From positions 124,001 through 188,000 of the forward strand of contig CANXME010002103.1 in NCBI GenBank assembly GCA_948144175.1: 64,000 nt of DNA, in the 5' to 3' direction. Made by a program: the position numbers and the translations under genes. Numbering within the stretch: position 1 is the stretch's first letter; every line of letters starts with the position of its first letter. The DNA is from Closterium sp. NIES-65. Taxonomy: Eukaryota; Streptophyta; Zygnematophyceae; Desmidiales; Closteriaceae. Below the pieces are notes generated by a model. The model was not told the origin of the DNA. It did not search any database and was given only the letters and a program-made list of their open reading frames with translations. This document shows positions 48,688 to 59,713 of this stretch, in pieces.

Positions 48688-49960
48688 ATGCCGCAGTTAT
48701 CCAAGCGACGGCGAATCGGTCAGGCAATGGATTCTCGCTCATCGTGCGCCGTCGCCGAGTCTCCCGACGACGATTCCGCCTCTCCAATCCATTCGCTATC
48801 CGACGACCTTCTCACCTCCATCCTCCGCCTAGTCCTCGCCGCCAATCCCACCGCATCCGATACAAGCACATCCGATATAAGCACCGGCGATTCTCGCCCG
48901 CCGTACCAAGTGGCTCTGGTCTGCAAGCGCTGGTCCCGCGTCGCCTCCCTCACAGTCCTCTCCGCCTCTTCCGCCGCCTCCTCCGCTGCCTCCTTTTCCC
49001 CCAAGCGCGAGCTCCTCTCCCGCCGGCTCGAGCAAGCGCTGCGCAAGTTTCCGAACCTGACTCGCCTGCACCTTGACAGCCACACGATTGACTTCATCGA
49101 TGATCGTTTCCTGCGCGTCCTAGGCTCGGCATGCCCGAACATGACGTACCTCTTCCTGGGCAAGGTTCGGCTGCCGGTTCGGCCGCCGCTCGTCGACGCG
49201 GTGAGCGAGGCGGGTCTCGCGAGCGTGTTTCGCGGCTACCAGCGGCTCGAGCACGTGAGCGTGCACTGCGCGCCGAACATCAAAGCACTCCCCGCGTCGC
49301 TCCTCGATCTTTCCGCGCTGCCCCGGCTGCAGCTCGAAGCGCCGAGTTTAAAGCTCTTTCCGGAAGTCTCCCGGGGGAGATTAAGTACGCTCCGCGATTT
49401 GCGGCTGCTGTCGTGCAACGCGCTGCCGTGCCTGCCGGACTCGCTCGGCAACCTCGCGGGTCTCACGCATCTGCGCGTTGAGAAATCCGACAATCTCGAG
49501 CAGCTGCCGGATTCGTTATGCGACATGCAGCTGCTCGACGTCCTCGTTATAAGCTCCTGCTACTGGCTCACGTCGCTGCCCGACGATCTCGGGCAGCTGC
49601 CGTGCCTGCGCGTATTGGAGCTCGACGGCTGAGGGGGATTGCTGGAACTGCCTTGCTCGCTGCCGCAGCTACACTCCCTGGAGCGACTCGTTATAAGCCG
49701 ATGCGGTAACCTTACGCTGCTGCCCGAAGACATCGGGCAATTACCACTTTTGCGCGAATTGGAAATCAGCAAGTGCCATCGCCTCGTCGGCCTCGCGCCC
49801 TCCCTGCCAGACCTAGCCCAGCTCGAGTTCCTGGAAGTTTCCGACTGCACGCATATAGAGTCTTTACCCGACGATCTCGGCTGTCTATCCGTTCTTAAAA
49901 CCTTGCGCCTCGCCTTGCTCTCTAATCTCTCCTCTCTGCCCAAACCCTAGACCAGCTGAC

Positions 49961-50090
49961 TGTTAAAGTTTGAAGAAAGAAAGAGGATTGAACTAGCAGG
50001 AATGAGGATACAAATAGCAAAACCCTAGAAAGGTTGTACTCGCTATAGAGCAACCCACTACAGGCTAGAACATAAGATAATATTCTGACA
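49961..50090 (-). mobile_element. antisense copia-type solo LTR
   Basis: Read on the minus strand it starts TGTCAGAATATTATC and ends CTTTAACA. It shares the TGTAGTGGG...GTACAACC...TAGGGTT layout of the LTRs of copia A and B, and is 130 bp long. The 5-bp target duplication CTGAC is at 49956-49960 and 50091-50095. No internal region remains, so it is a solo LTR left by LTR-LTR recombination. It interrupts an LRR of the F-box gene. Confidence 0.85.
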
Positions 50091-50439
50091 CTGACCTGTC
50101 TGCGGGAGCTCCAATTAGAAGATATTGATAACCTTTTAGGCCTGCCCGAACCAGTAACGAGCCTCGGGCAGCTGGAAAACACGTTCTGGGACTATCCTGC
50201 TCGCCGAGCCTGCTCGAATCTGTAGGCGCGCTGACCCGTTTGAAAGAGTTGCAGCTGCGTCACTGTAAGGGGTTAACAAGTCCGCCTGTAGCGATGCGCG
50301 CGATGATGCGATTAGAGAGGCTGGTGGTGGAGGAGTGCTGCGAGCTGGTGGCTCTGCGCCTGCCGGTCGGGGAGGGCGTAGGTACGTCTGGAGGGGAAGG
50401 AAGTGTAGCTAAGAAGGTGGAGGAAAAGCAGCAACAGGG

Positions 50440-50625
50440 GCTGCAGCAGGAGCAGAAGGGGGGGCAGCAGCAGAGACAGCAGTAGGGGCAGCAGCAAGGG
50501 CAGAAGGGGGGGCAGCAGCAGGGGAAGCAAGGACAGTAGGGGCAGCAGCAGGGGCAGCAGCAGGGGCAGAAGGGGTGGCAGCAGCACGGGAAGCAAGGAC
50601 AGCAGGGGCAGCAGAGGTAAGAGCA
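50440..50625. repeat. GGGGCAGCAGCA-type simple repeat
   Basis: Purine-rich GGGGCAGCAGCA and AGAAGGGGGG units repeat imperfectly within the F-box/LRR pseudogene. They would encode Gln/Gly runs in the gene's frame. Confidence 0.85.
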
Positions 50626-51652
50626 GGGTCAGATAGTTGGGTTGGATGCAGCAACAGCAGCAGCCGGTTCAGCACCGCTCCCAACCACTCTCACTGACAG
50701 ACTCAATCATCTCACTCTCATGACCAAATCTCCTCCTGTCCTTTCCTCCCCCCTCCCACCATTCACCTCCCCCCGCCTCTGCGCGCTCATTCTTTTAGGC
50801 TGCGCGTCCTTGCGCGCCCTCCCCGCTTCCCTGACTGCCCTGGCTGAGCTAGAGCGGCTGGTGGTAACCAGATGCACCGCGTTACAGTGGGCGCCGGGGA
50901 ACGTGGCTCATATGCAGGGGCTGCGGGAGTTGAGGCCGGATGGGTGCAGAACGGTGCTGCTGCCGTCGTCGCTGGTGTGCTTGGGGCGGCTGGATAGGCT
51001 GATTGTAATGGGTGAGGTGGGGGAGGGGATGGGGATGGCGATGGGGGACATTAATGGTAGCATGGATGGCGGCGGCAGCACCAGCAGCGGGTGTGTTACA
51101 ACCATGGAAGGTGCTGCTGATAGGTGTAGCACTCGAGTTAGTGGCAGTATAGATGGTGCTGCCATGGTTGCAGACACACTAAGCAAGGGCGGCAGCTCCA
51201 AGGGCTCTGCTGCTGCTGCTGCTGCTGCTGCTAGCAAAGCCGCTGCTGGTGGTGGTGGGGGTGGCGGGGGTGAAAGAGGGGCTGCAGGTAAACCTCAGAG
51301 CATCCCAGCCCGCAATAATACCAAAGGTGGCACTATGGCAGATAGCAGCAGCAACATCAGCAGCGGCGACAGCAGTAACCATGGTGGTAACTGCATAAGC
51401 ACGAGCACAAGCAGCAGCTGAAATGGAGGCAGCAACGGGTTCATCGTAGCACAGTCACACCCTCAGAAGCACAACCACCACCTGCACCCGAATCCTCACT
51501 CACACACACCTCTTACACACGATTCCCTACCTTCCCTTGTCCCATCCAGTCCAACCGATTGCCCCTCCTCTGCCCCCGAGCCCTTCTCCTCCTTCCTCCC
51601 CTCGCCGCCCCTCGCTCTCCCCCCCGGCATGGGCCAGCTGGCGCAGCTGAGG

Positions 51653-52633
51653 TAGGCATGAGCAAATGCCAAAACGAGTATTACTCGACCCGTTTTCAGC
51701 CTACTCGTTTTGAAAACGAGTCGAGTCGAGTATTACTCGACCGAGTAATTTTACCCCTAGACCCGACTCGTTACTCGTGAGAAATAACGAGTATTTCATT
51801 ACTCGGACCGAGTAATTAAGTACTCGTTTTGGATCAATTAATACTTGAATCGATTTGTGTTCTATATTTTTTTTTGGTGGCGAGGCAAGTAAGACTCTCC
51901 TTGCTGAAGCATCCTGCCAGATAACTCTTAAAGTAGTGTTTAGCTGGCGACCATCCGCCTATTGAGCGAACTTTCGCACGGGCTAGGAGATTTGCTTGGC
52001 GTAAGTTAGGCTGGGTGGGGTGGATATGGATAGGTAGCAAATTTGGTTTGGTAGGAGCGGGGTTCCGCAGATCTGGGTTGGTAGAAGTTCGAAATCGTGT
52101 AGGCTGGTTTGCGGGGTCACGATTTCGTAAATTTTGTTACTTGGGTTGAAAAGTGCAGAATTTCACCGGGATTGGGTTGTGGAACGAGGAATTCGCGAAT
52201 TTCGATATCTGAGTTGCCACGTGGAAATCCAGCCAGCTCACTGCGTTTTCCGTACCCTCACCATTTTACCCTAAACAAGCATTAGTAGGCAGGCCGATCG
52301 AGTTAGAAAATATCTGAGAACACAATTCTCGACCAACTTCTAGCCCCCCAGGGAGGCCGCTTGTGTCTGGGCTCGCAATTTACTCGTTTCGAAATCGAGT
52401 AATCCGGTGCTCGCGAGTACTCGTTTACTCGCGAGTACTCGATTACTCGCGAGTAATGATATTACTCGTTACTCGCTTTCGAAAACGAGTAAACTGCGAG
52501 TACTCAATTAAAAACGAGTAATACTCGACTCGAGAAAACCTAGTAATTTCTCGGAAACAGCCGACTCGTTACTCGCCCAAAACGAGTAACGAAAACGAGT
52601 CGACTAAATTACTCGACTCGTTGCTCATGTCTA
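51653..52633. mobile_element. 981-bp non-autonomous hAT transposon
   Basis: Terminal inverted repeats TAGGCATGAGCAA (left) and, as complement, TAGACATGAGCAA (right) are flanked by the 8-bp duplication AGCTGAGG at 51645-51652 and 52634-52641. Removing the element and one duplication restores an LRR (GQLAQLRELEVSGF). Both subterminal regions are dense in ACTCG/CGAGT and AAACGAG motifs in both orientations. Known: hAT transposases bind repeated subterminal hexamers. There is no transposase ORF, so mobility would need a partner element. Confidence 0.92.
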
Positions 52634-52799
52634 AGCTGAGGGAGTTGGAGGTGAGCGGCTTTGATTCCCTCTCCGCTGCCGCCCTCCCTTGCCTCCCTCT
52701 CCCGCCTCACCCGCCTCTGCCTTACTGGGTGCATCAAGCTTGCCTCCTTGCCTGACCTCCCATGTGGTGCAGTTGCTGCTGGTACTGATTCCTCTTGCT

Positions 52800-52885
52800 G
52801 CTGTGGTTGCCCCTCCTCCTCCTCCTCCTCCTCCTCCTCCTCCTCCTCCTCCTCCTCCTCCTCCTCCTCCTCTTGCTCCTCCTCC
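52800..52885. repeat. (TCC)n tract, poly-Ser in pseudogene frame
   Basis: A run of about 25 CCT/TCC triplets lies inside the LRR part of the F-box pseudogene and would encode a stretch of some 20 serines. Confidence 0.95.
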
Positions 52886-53393
52886 TCCTTCAAAACCCCT
52901 TCTCCCACTGCCCTTAACGGTACTTTCTTCCTCCACCTCACCAACCTGAGAGACCTGCAGCTCGACTCCTGCCTCTCCCTTTCCTCCCTCCCTGCCTCCC
53001 TCTCCTCTCTCTCTCCTCCCTCAACCGCCTCCACCTCGCCTTCTGCTCCTCCCTCTCCGCCCTCCCGCCACGCCTCTCCTCCCTCGCCCACCTCCGCTCC
53101 CTCAACCTCCAAGAGTGCATCTCCCTCACCTCCCTCCTCCCCTCCCTCTCCTCACTTATTTGGAAGGGCTTTACCTCAAGGGCTGCATCCAGCTGAAAAG
53201 CCTTCCAGGCGATATTGGTTATTTGCCGAGGCTAAGGGAGTTGGATATGAGGGATTGTGAGGGGTTGCTGGCCCTGCCTGGGTCAATCATGCACCTTACG
53301 GGGCTCAAGTGGCTCGATATCTTTGGGTGTAGCCGTCTAGATAAGAACTCGGTTCCTGCAAGGATAGGACAAGCCACGATTTATCGGAGCTAG

Positions 53394-54224
53394 GGTGCTT
53401 GGGCTTGTGCTAAAGTTAACCTGAACAAGTTAGGCTAACTAGTAATCGCATAGGCTGTGGCACTGAGCTGTAGTCGTAATTATATGAGTAGGGTGAAATA
53501 TGAACTGGAAGTTGCAATACTGTAGATGCAGTTTGTTTATTATTCAAGAAACGATGCTTCCATGCATAAGCAGTGCTCGTCACTACAGCACGTACATCAC
53601 TGCAAAACAGGGTGCCCCGTGATTGGTGGACTGACCTGCTGCGTTTAGCAGTTCCGTAATGTAATATGCCCAGGTAGTCGAAATGTGTACGTACACACAA
53701 TCACCTTGACATTAATGGAGCTCCTTCAAACGGACAAGTAGCCCTGAGTGGGAGCTCATTATCCACTCCCCCAGTCGTGTGCTAGCTCAACGGATTCCAA
53801 CTGCTGGCTTTTGTTCCTGGATACCCCGGTCCACATACCACAGGCTTCGAGATGACCACCTAACCTAAACCAAATCTTGAAAGACTCTGGCATTACCCCT
53901 CCCTTTCAAGACTCCACAACTTCAATGGTTTACATACGGGCCGTATCCGTTGCCAATTTGTTTAAAGCAGCGGTATACATTTGGCAGCACTGTTGCATCT
54001 GTACAGTAGTCAAGGCAATTTTGCCTCGACGAAGAGAAAAACAGAATTGCGAGTGTTGGCGAAAAACTGACGCGCTTCAGTTGTGAGAGAGCCAGGGTTT
54101 GGAAGGTTGAGAGTCACACATTGTCAAACTCTCCCGACAACACCTTCCACCAAACACACTGCATAGAATAAGCATCTAATAGTCACTGGAACGTGTTGAA
54201 GTAGCCATGGCGGTGAGCGGAGAC
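53394..54224. other. intergenic stretch with no recognised feature
   Basis: AT-richer than the surrounding elements. I see no coding region, RNA gene or repeat that I can support. Confidence 0.6.
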
Positions 54225-54687
54225 TGTTAGAGCGTATTCCTTGTTGGGCTGAGAAAAAGCCCTTAGGATCTTTGCAGGGGTGAACTCTGAGTAGAACTGA
54301 TGTAGTAGCGGAAGCGTTTAATGAAGAGTTGTGAACCACCTTGCGCTAGTATGTGAGGGCAAAGTAAGTTGATTAAAGCAAAGAGATACAGGGTTATATA
54401 AGAGTACAAGGAATATGAAGAGATACAGTTGTAACTACTTTACTGTTGCTGTTGCGGTTCGATACAGTGACGACTCGGGCAACTGCTCTGTAGCGAGTCA
54501 GTTGTGTGTCCTTGCTGTCGCGCTGTACTTGTCAGGTCAAAGGTCGCTCACCTTTGACTTTCGCGTAACCTCCAGCAGTTACTTCAACCTCCGAGGGTTG
54601 ACTCGCTGGTGCCTCGATATGCTTCGCTTCGCTTGTGCCTTGGTGTTTCGACACGACAGAGGCACTTAAGCTTGATTGTTTCCAACA
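54225..54687 (+). mobile_element. possible LTR fragment
   Basis: Begins TGTTAGAGCG and ends TTTCCAACA (TG...CA), with a TATA-like GGTTATATAAGAG near 54392, as in an LTR promoter. No 5-bp target duplication matches across the ends. An inverted copy of the start, GGAATACGCTCT, lies at about 54806, and ATTCCTATCCTCGTATCA near 54687 is matched inversely near 54788. It may be an LTR next to a rearranged partner. Confidence 0.35.
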
Positions 54688-54861
54688 TTCCTATCCTCGT
54701 ATCAAGAGAACCTCATATCAACCTCCCACTGAAAATTCCCCTAAACCCAAAACCTCTCGCTAGTTTTACCAGGCAAAAGGTACAATCCTGATATGAGGAT
54801 AGGAATACGCTCTTGGACCAGCAGCGCGACAACGTCCTTAGGCTAGGGTGAGTGATTAGCC

Positions 54862-55281
54862 ATGTTCTCTACAGTGAATGCCGCCGCTTCACTGGCTCTA
54901 ATCGGCATGAATTGCGCCAGCTATGCAAGCAATTTGCAAGCGGAACTAGCGCCCGCTAGTAAATGCATTCTGCTCGCGTCACTTGCGCCAGCTATGCCGG
55001 CATTCCATTCTCGTCAAATGCGCCAACTTTGCCCACGTTTCGCGAGAGTGCCGCTCCGCACATGCTGGCATTCCGCGTGCGCCAGCACAGCTAGCGTCAT
55101 TATTATGCGCCCCACAACACATCGAACGGGATTCATACAGCGGGGCGCGTTTGCATTGCGCGCGCGGTTGACGCTCGCGCGCCAGCAAACAGCACGCGGT
55201 CCGCCAGAGGCCCGCGCGCCAGCGATTCGCCATCCGAAACCGCGCGTCCCGCAAGCCAGCCTATACCGCAGCTGCCAGTAA
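54862..55281 (+). CDS. hypothetical ORF, weak
   Basis: A 139-codon frame with no recognised domain. It is Ala/Arg-rich, with repeated GCGCCAGC and GCATTC-like words at the DNA level, which suggests decayed repeats rather than a gene. Listed so the stretch is not left blank. Confidence 0.1.
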   Translation: MFSTVNAAASLALIGMNCASYASNLQAELAPASKCILLASLAPAMPAFHSRQMRQLCPRFARVPLRTCWHSACASTASVIIMRPTTHRTGFIQRGAFALRARLTLARQQTARGPPEARAPAIRHPKPRVPQASLYRSCQ

Positions 55282-55349
55282 CGCTAGCAGCCGCCAGCGC
55301 TAGAGCCTTCCGCCGCCCACATCCGCCCACAGACGCATGGCCCCTTCCG

Positions 55350-56205
55350 AATTCGCCCTTCCGTATTCCCCCTTGAGAGATCCCCCTTCCGCATTCCCCC
55401 TTCCGCATTCCCCCTTCCGCATTCCCCCTTCCGCATCCCCCTTTCCCCATCCCCCTTTCCCCATCCCCCCTTCTGCATTCCCCCTTCCGTATTCCCCCTT
55501 CCGCATTTCCCCTTCCGCATCCCCCCTTCCGCATTCCCCCTTCAGCATTCCCCCTTCCGCATTCCCCCTTCCGCATTCCCCCTTCCGCATACCCCCTTGC
55601 GCATTCCCCCTTCCTCATTTCCCCTTCCGCATTCCACCCTCCTCATCCCCCCTTCCGCATTCCCCAATCCGCATTTCCCCCCTTCCGCATTCCACAGTCC
55701 TCATTCCCCCTTCCGCATTCCCCCCTCCGAATCTCCCATTGCGCATCCCCCCTTGCGCATTCCCGTTCCGCATTCCCCCTTTCGCATTTCCCTTTCCCCA
55801 TCCCCCCTTCCGCATTCCCCCTTCAGCATCCCCCCTTCCGCCATCCCACCTTCCGCATCCCCCCTTCCGCATTCTCCCTTCCACATTCCCCTTTCCTCAT
55901 TTCCCCTTCCGCATTCCATCTTCATCAATCCCCCTTCCGTAATCCACCATCTGCGTTCCCCCTTCCGCGTTCCCCCTTCCGCGTTCCCCCTTCCGCGTTC
56001 CCCCTTCCGCGTTCCCCCTTCCGCGTTCCCCTCCGTTCCCCGTTCCCCCTTCCGCGTTCCCCCTTCCGCGTTCCCTCTTCCGCGTCCCCCCTTCCGCGTT
56101 CCCCCTTCCGCGTTCCCCCTTCCAGGTTCCCCCTTCCCCATTCCCCCTTCCGCGTTCCCCCTTCCGCGTTCCCCCTTCCCCATCCCCCCTTCCACGTTCC
56201 TGCCT
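55350..56205. repeat. 14-bp CCCCCTTCCGCATT minisatellite
   Basis: About 60 imperfect units of the pyrimidine-rich unit CCCCCTTCCGCATT, shifting to CCCCCTTCCGCGTT after 55950. Both strands are open as repetitive peptides (Pro/Ser/Phe on plus, Arg/Lys/Gly/Glu on minus), an effect of a 42-bp in-frame period (three units). I do not regard these as genes. Confidence 0.95.
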
Positions 56206-56424
56206 CAAACTCACTCCCTCGTGCTTCTTGCCTCATAGCCCCTTATTTCCCCCATGCTAGCTCCATGTTTCTCCCCTGCAAACCCATGATTCCCCCCTGC
56301 TAGACACATATTCCCCCCCTGATAGCCCCATATTTCCCTCCATGCTAGCCCTGTTTCCCCCACCATGCCTCAAGTTTCCCCTCATTCTAGCCCCATGTTT
56401 CCCCCCTACTGCTGGCCCCATGTT

Positions 56425-56585
56425 TTCCCCCAAGCTATCCCCAGTTTTCCCCCAAGCTATCCCCAGATTTCCCCCAAGCTATCCCCAGTTTCCCCCCAGC
56501 TATCCCCAGTTTTCCCCCAAGCTATCCCCATCATTCCCCCAAGCTATCCCCATGATTTCCCCGAGCTATCCCCATGCTCCCCGAG
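56425..56585. repeat. 22-bp CCCCCAAGCTATCCCCA-type repeat
   Basis: Units of about 20-22 bp built on CCCCCAAGCTATCCCCAGTT, about seven copies. Diverged relatives (CATGCTAGCCCCATGTTTCC) are spread over 56240-56420 and 57720-59050. Confidence 0.9.
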
Positions 56586-56586
56586 C

Positions 56587-57475
56587 TATTCACCTTCGCT
56601 TGTCACTCCCTCTTTTCCCTCCCTCCCCTCCCCTACCAAGGCTGGGTGGTGAGTGCATCGCTGCTCACAGCAGCATGTGAAGTGCTCACCAGCAAAGGAA
56701 CCTCTCAGCTTGCACAGTCTTATTCACCTTCGCTTGTCACTCCCTCTTTTCCCTCCATCCCCTCCCCTACCAAGGCTGGGTGGTGAGTGCATCGCTGCTC
56801 ACAGCAGCATGTGATGTGCTCACCAGCAAAGGAACCTCTCAGCCCGCACAGTCTTATTCACCTTCGCTTGTCACTCCCTCTTTTCCCTCCCTCCCTCCCC
56901 TACCAAGGCTGGGTGGTGAGTGCATCGCTGCTCACAGCAGCATGTGAAGTGCTCACCAGCAAAGGAACCTGTCAGCCCGCACAGTCTTACTCACCTTCGA
57001 TTGTCACTCCCTCTTTTCCCTCCCTCCCCTTCCCTTCCAAGGCAGGGTGGTCTGTACATCGCTGCTCACAGCAGCATGTAAAGTGCTCACCACCTAAGGA
57101 ACCTCTCAGCCCGCACAGTCTTGCTCACCTTCGCTTGTCACATCCTCTTTTCCCTCCCTCCCCTTCCCTTCCAAGGCAGGATGGTCAATGTATCGCTGCT
57201 CACAGCAGCATGTGAAGTGCTCACCAGCAAAGGAACCTGTCAGCCCGCACAGTCTTACTCACCTTCGCTTGTCACTCCCTCTTTTCCCTCCCTCCCCTCC
57301 CCTACCAAGGCTGGGTGGTGAGTGCATCACTGCTCACAGCAGCATGTGAAGTGCTCACCAGTAAAGGAACCTCTCAGCCCGCACAGTCTTACTCACCTTC
57401 GCTTGTCACTCCCTCTTTTCCCTCCCTCCCCTTCCCTTCCAAGGCAGGGTGGTCAGTGCATCGCTGCTCATCTTA
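56587..57475. repeat. 134-bp satellite, seven units
   Basis: The start ATTCACCTTCGCTTGTCACT (or ACTCACC) recurs at about 56588, 56722, 56856, 56989, 57123, 57257 and 57391, a steady 133-134-bp period. Each unit contains a C/T-rich part, AAGGCTGGGTGGT and CATCGCTGCTCACAGCAGCA. A decayed unit lies near 58330-58550. The frames shift from unit to unit, so it is not coding. Confidence 0.95.
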
Positions 57476-59700
57476 GCGTGTGGAACGCTCTCAGCCGGCT
57501 GGCTTGCCAACTGGGGCCGCTCAATCGCCTGGGGTCTCTTGACCAGTCGGCCATATGTCTCGCCATTCTGGCTGCTCTCGTCGCTGGTCTGCCCCTTGCT
57601 GCCAACCCTGCCTGGTGGGTGCATTGGTTGCTGCACTGGTGGTGGTGCCTTGCCGTGCATGCCCTTGGGTGCCTTCCCGAATGCTCGCCGCACTCCTCAC
57701 TTCCATGCCTACATGCTCTCCCCATTTTTCCCCCCGTGCTAGCGTCATGTTTACCCCCAAGCTTTACTCCCATGCTTCCCCCATGCTATCCCCATGATTC
57801 TCCCAAGCTATCCCCATGATTCCCCTATGCTATCCCCATGATTCCCCCACGCTATCCCCATGATTCCCCCTGCAGGCCCCATGTTTCTCGCTGCAGGCCC
57901 CACGTTTTCCCCCTGCGCTCATGTTCATATTCCCCCCTGATAGCCCCCTATTCCCCCCATGCTAGCCCAATATTTTCCCAATGTTAGACTCATCTTACCT
58001 CCCCTTCTAGCCCCATGTTACTAGCCCCATGTTTTCCCTCTGCAAGCCCGAAACTACAAATCGCAAGCCCCATACTTCCCCTAAAGGTTGCCCCATTTTC
58101 CCCCCCATGCTAGCCCCATGTTTCCCCCCTACTGCGGGCCCCATGTTTGCCCCAGTCTAGCCCCATGTTATCCCCCTGCAGGCCCCACGTTTCCCCCATG
58201 CCAGACCCATTTCTTCCCCATGTTAGCCCCATATTCTCCTCGTGATAGTCGGTTGCTTCCTCGCTGCCAGCCCCTTGTGTCCCCCCATGCTAGGCACATG
58301 CTTATACAAGGTGCTAGCCCCATGTTTAGAAGGCTGGGTGGTCAGTGCATCACTGCTCCCAGCAGCGTGTGGAGCGCTCAGCAACAATGGAACCTCATAG
58401 CCCTCACACTCTTACTCGCCTTCCCTTGTCACATCCTTGCTTCCCTCCCTCCCCTCAGCCTTCCCAGGTTGGTCAGTGCATGAAAGCACTGAGCACCGTG
58501 TGGAGCACTTAGCAACAAAGGAACCTCACAGCCCTCACAGGAGGGCTGTTTCCTCCCATGGTAGCCCCCTATTTCCTCCCATGGTAGCCCCCTATTTCCT
58601 CCCACGGCAACCCCTTTTTTATCCCCATGCTAGTCCCATGTGTTCCCCATGCTAGCCCCATGTTACCCCACTATCGCTGGCCCATATTTCACCCATGCTA
58701 GCTGCATGTTTCCCCCATGCTATGTTTCCCCCCTACTGCTGGCCCCAATGTTTCCTGCCAACTGTGGGCCCCATGCTTCCCTCGGGCTATGTTTCCCCCC
58801 TACTGCTGGCCCCATGTTTCCGCCATCGTTGGCCCCATGTTATCCCTGTGCTAGCCCCATGTTACCCCCCTACTACTAACCCAATGTTAACCCCGTGCTA
58901 TGTTTCCCCCCTACTGCTAGCCCCATGTTACCCCCCTACTACTGACCCAATGTTAACCCCGTGCTATGTTTCCCCCCTACTGCTAGCCCCATGTTTCCCG
59001 CGTGCTAGCCCCATGTTTAACCCCTGCTATCCTTGCGTTTTGCCCCTATTTGCCCCGTATTTAGGTGCAGGCTAGCTTGCACATATCTTCCAAAGGCACA
59101 ACTCCCTCACACAAGGCGCCACGTCCACCAAGGCAAAGAGGACAAAACCAACGATTTTGCACGAGGTGAGACAGCGGTAATCCTCCCTACCCTGCCTTGC
59201 CGTTTCACCCCTGCCCTACCCCTTCTGCCCTGCCATTCCCCCGCCACCATTCACTACCTGCTGCGCTCCTCCTTCAGTCCAACTCCAAACCTGCCCTGCC
59301 TTTACCCCACTGCCCTTGCATCCCTCCCTACCCTGCCCTCCCTTCCCCCTTATCTTGCCATAAGGTACCCCCCTGCTAGCCCTCCCTTCCCTGACCTCCC
59401 TTCCCCCTTATCATGCCATAAGATATCCCCTACTAGCCCTCCCTTCCCCGTCATCATTCCCATCAGTATACCCCCTGCTTGGCCTCCCTCGCCCCTCATC
59501 ATGCAAACGGTTTCCCCCTGCAAGCCCACCCTCTCCCGTCATCATGCCATCGCTAGCCAGCCCTCTCCCATGCGGTGTGTTCGCCTCATCCCATGGGCGG
59601 GCCCACCGCAATCAAAGGGGCTGGCCAGCCCTCTCCCATGCGGTGGGCTCGCCCCATTTGATACTTCAAATGCATATGTTGCTAACAATCAATTTGGGTG
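57476..59700. repeat. degenerate C/T-rich repeat zone
   Basis: Diverged CATGCTAGCCCCATGTTTCC and CCCCCTACTGCTGGCCCCAT units alternate with single-copy pieces (57480-57700) and, from 59080, CCCTGCC-rich sequence. I see no gene in it; long Pro-rich plus-strand frames follow the repeats. Confidence 0.75.
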
Positions 59701-59713
59701 CATGGTGTGCAGA

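Larger units (their letters stand above)
48688..53393 (+). pseudogene. F-box/LRR protein gene, multiply disrupted
   Basis: The N-terminus (possible ATGs 48688 and 48730) carries an F-box-like segment, IHSLSDDLLTSILRLV, then VALVCKRWSRVA. From about 49040 it continues as Leu-rich repeats of the disease-resistance/SCF-receptor style (LPDSLGNLAGLTHLRVEKSD, LPDDLGQLPCLRVLELDG). Known: F-box/LRR proteins select substrates for SCF ubiquitin ligases. Breaks seen: TGA at 49630-49632 in an otherwise continuing frame (LELDG-stop-GGLLELP); a frameshift near 49935; a solo LTR 49961-50090; another shift near 50200; a Gln/Gly simple repeat 50440-50625; a hAT element 51653-52633; a frameshift in the Ser/Pro region near 53010. 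The last LRRs (LKSLPGDIGYLPRLRELDM) end at 53393. A multi-exon functional gene is unlikely given the stop and two insertions. Confidence 0.8.

Noticed and set aside
55133..56238. Several ORFs of 100-210 codons on both strands in the 14-bp minisatellite
   Set aside because: Open frames arise because the repeat has no stop in any register; both strands are equally open and have no family features.
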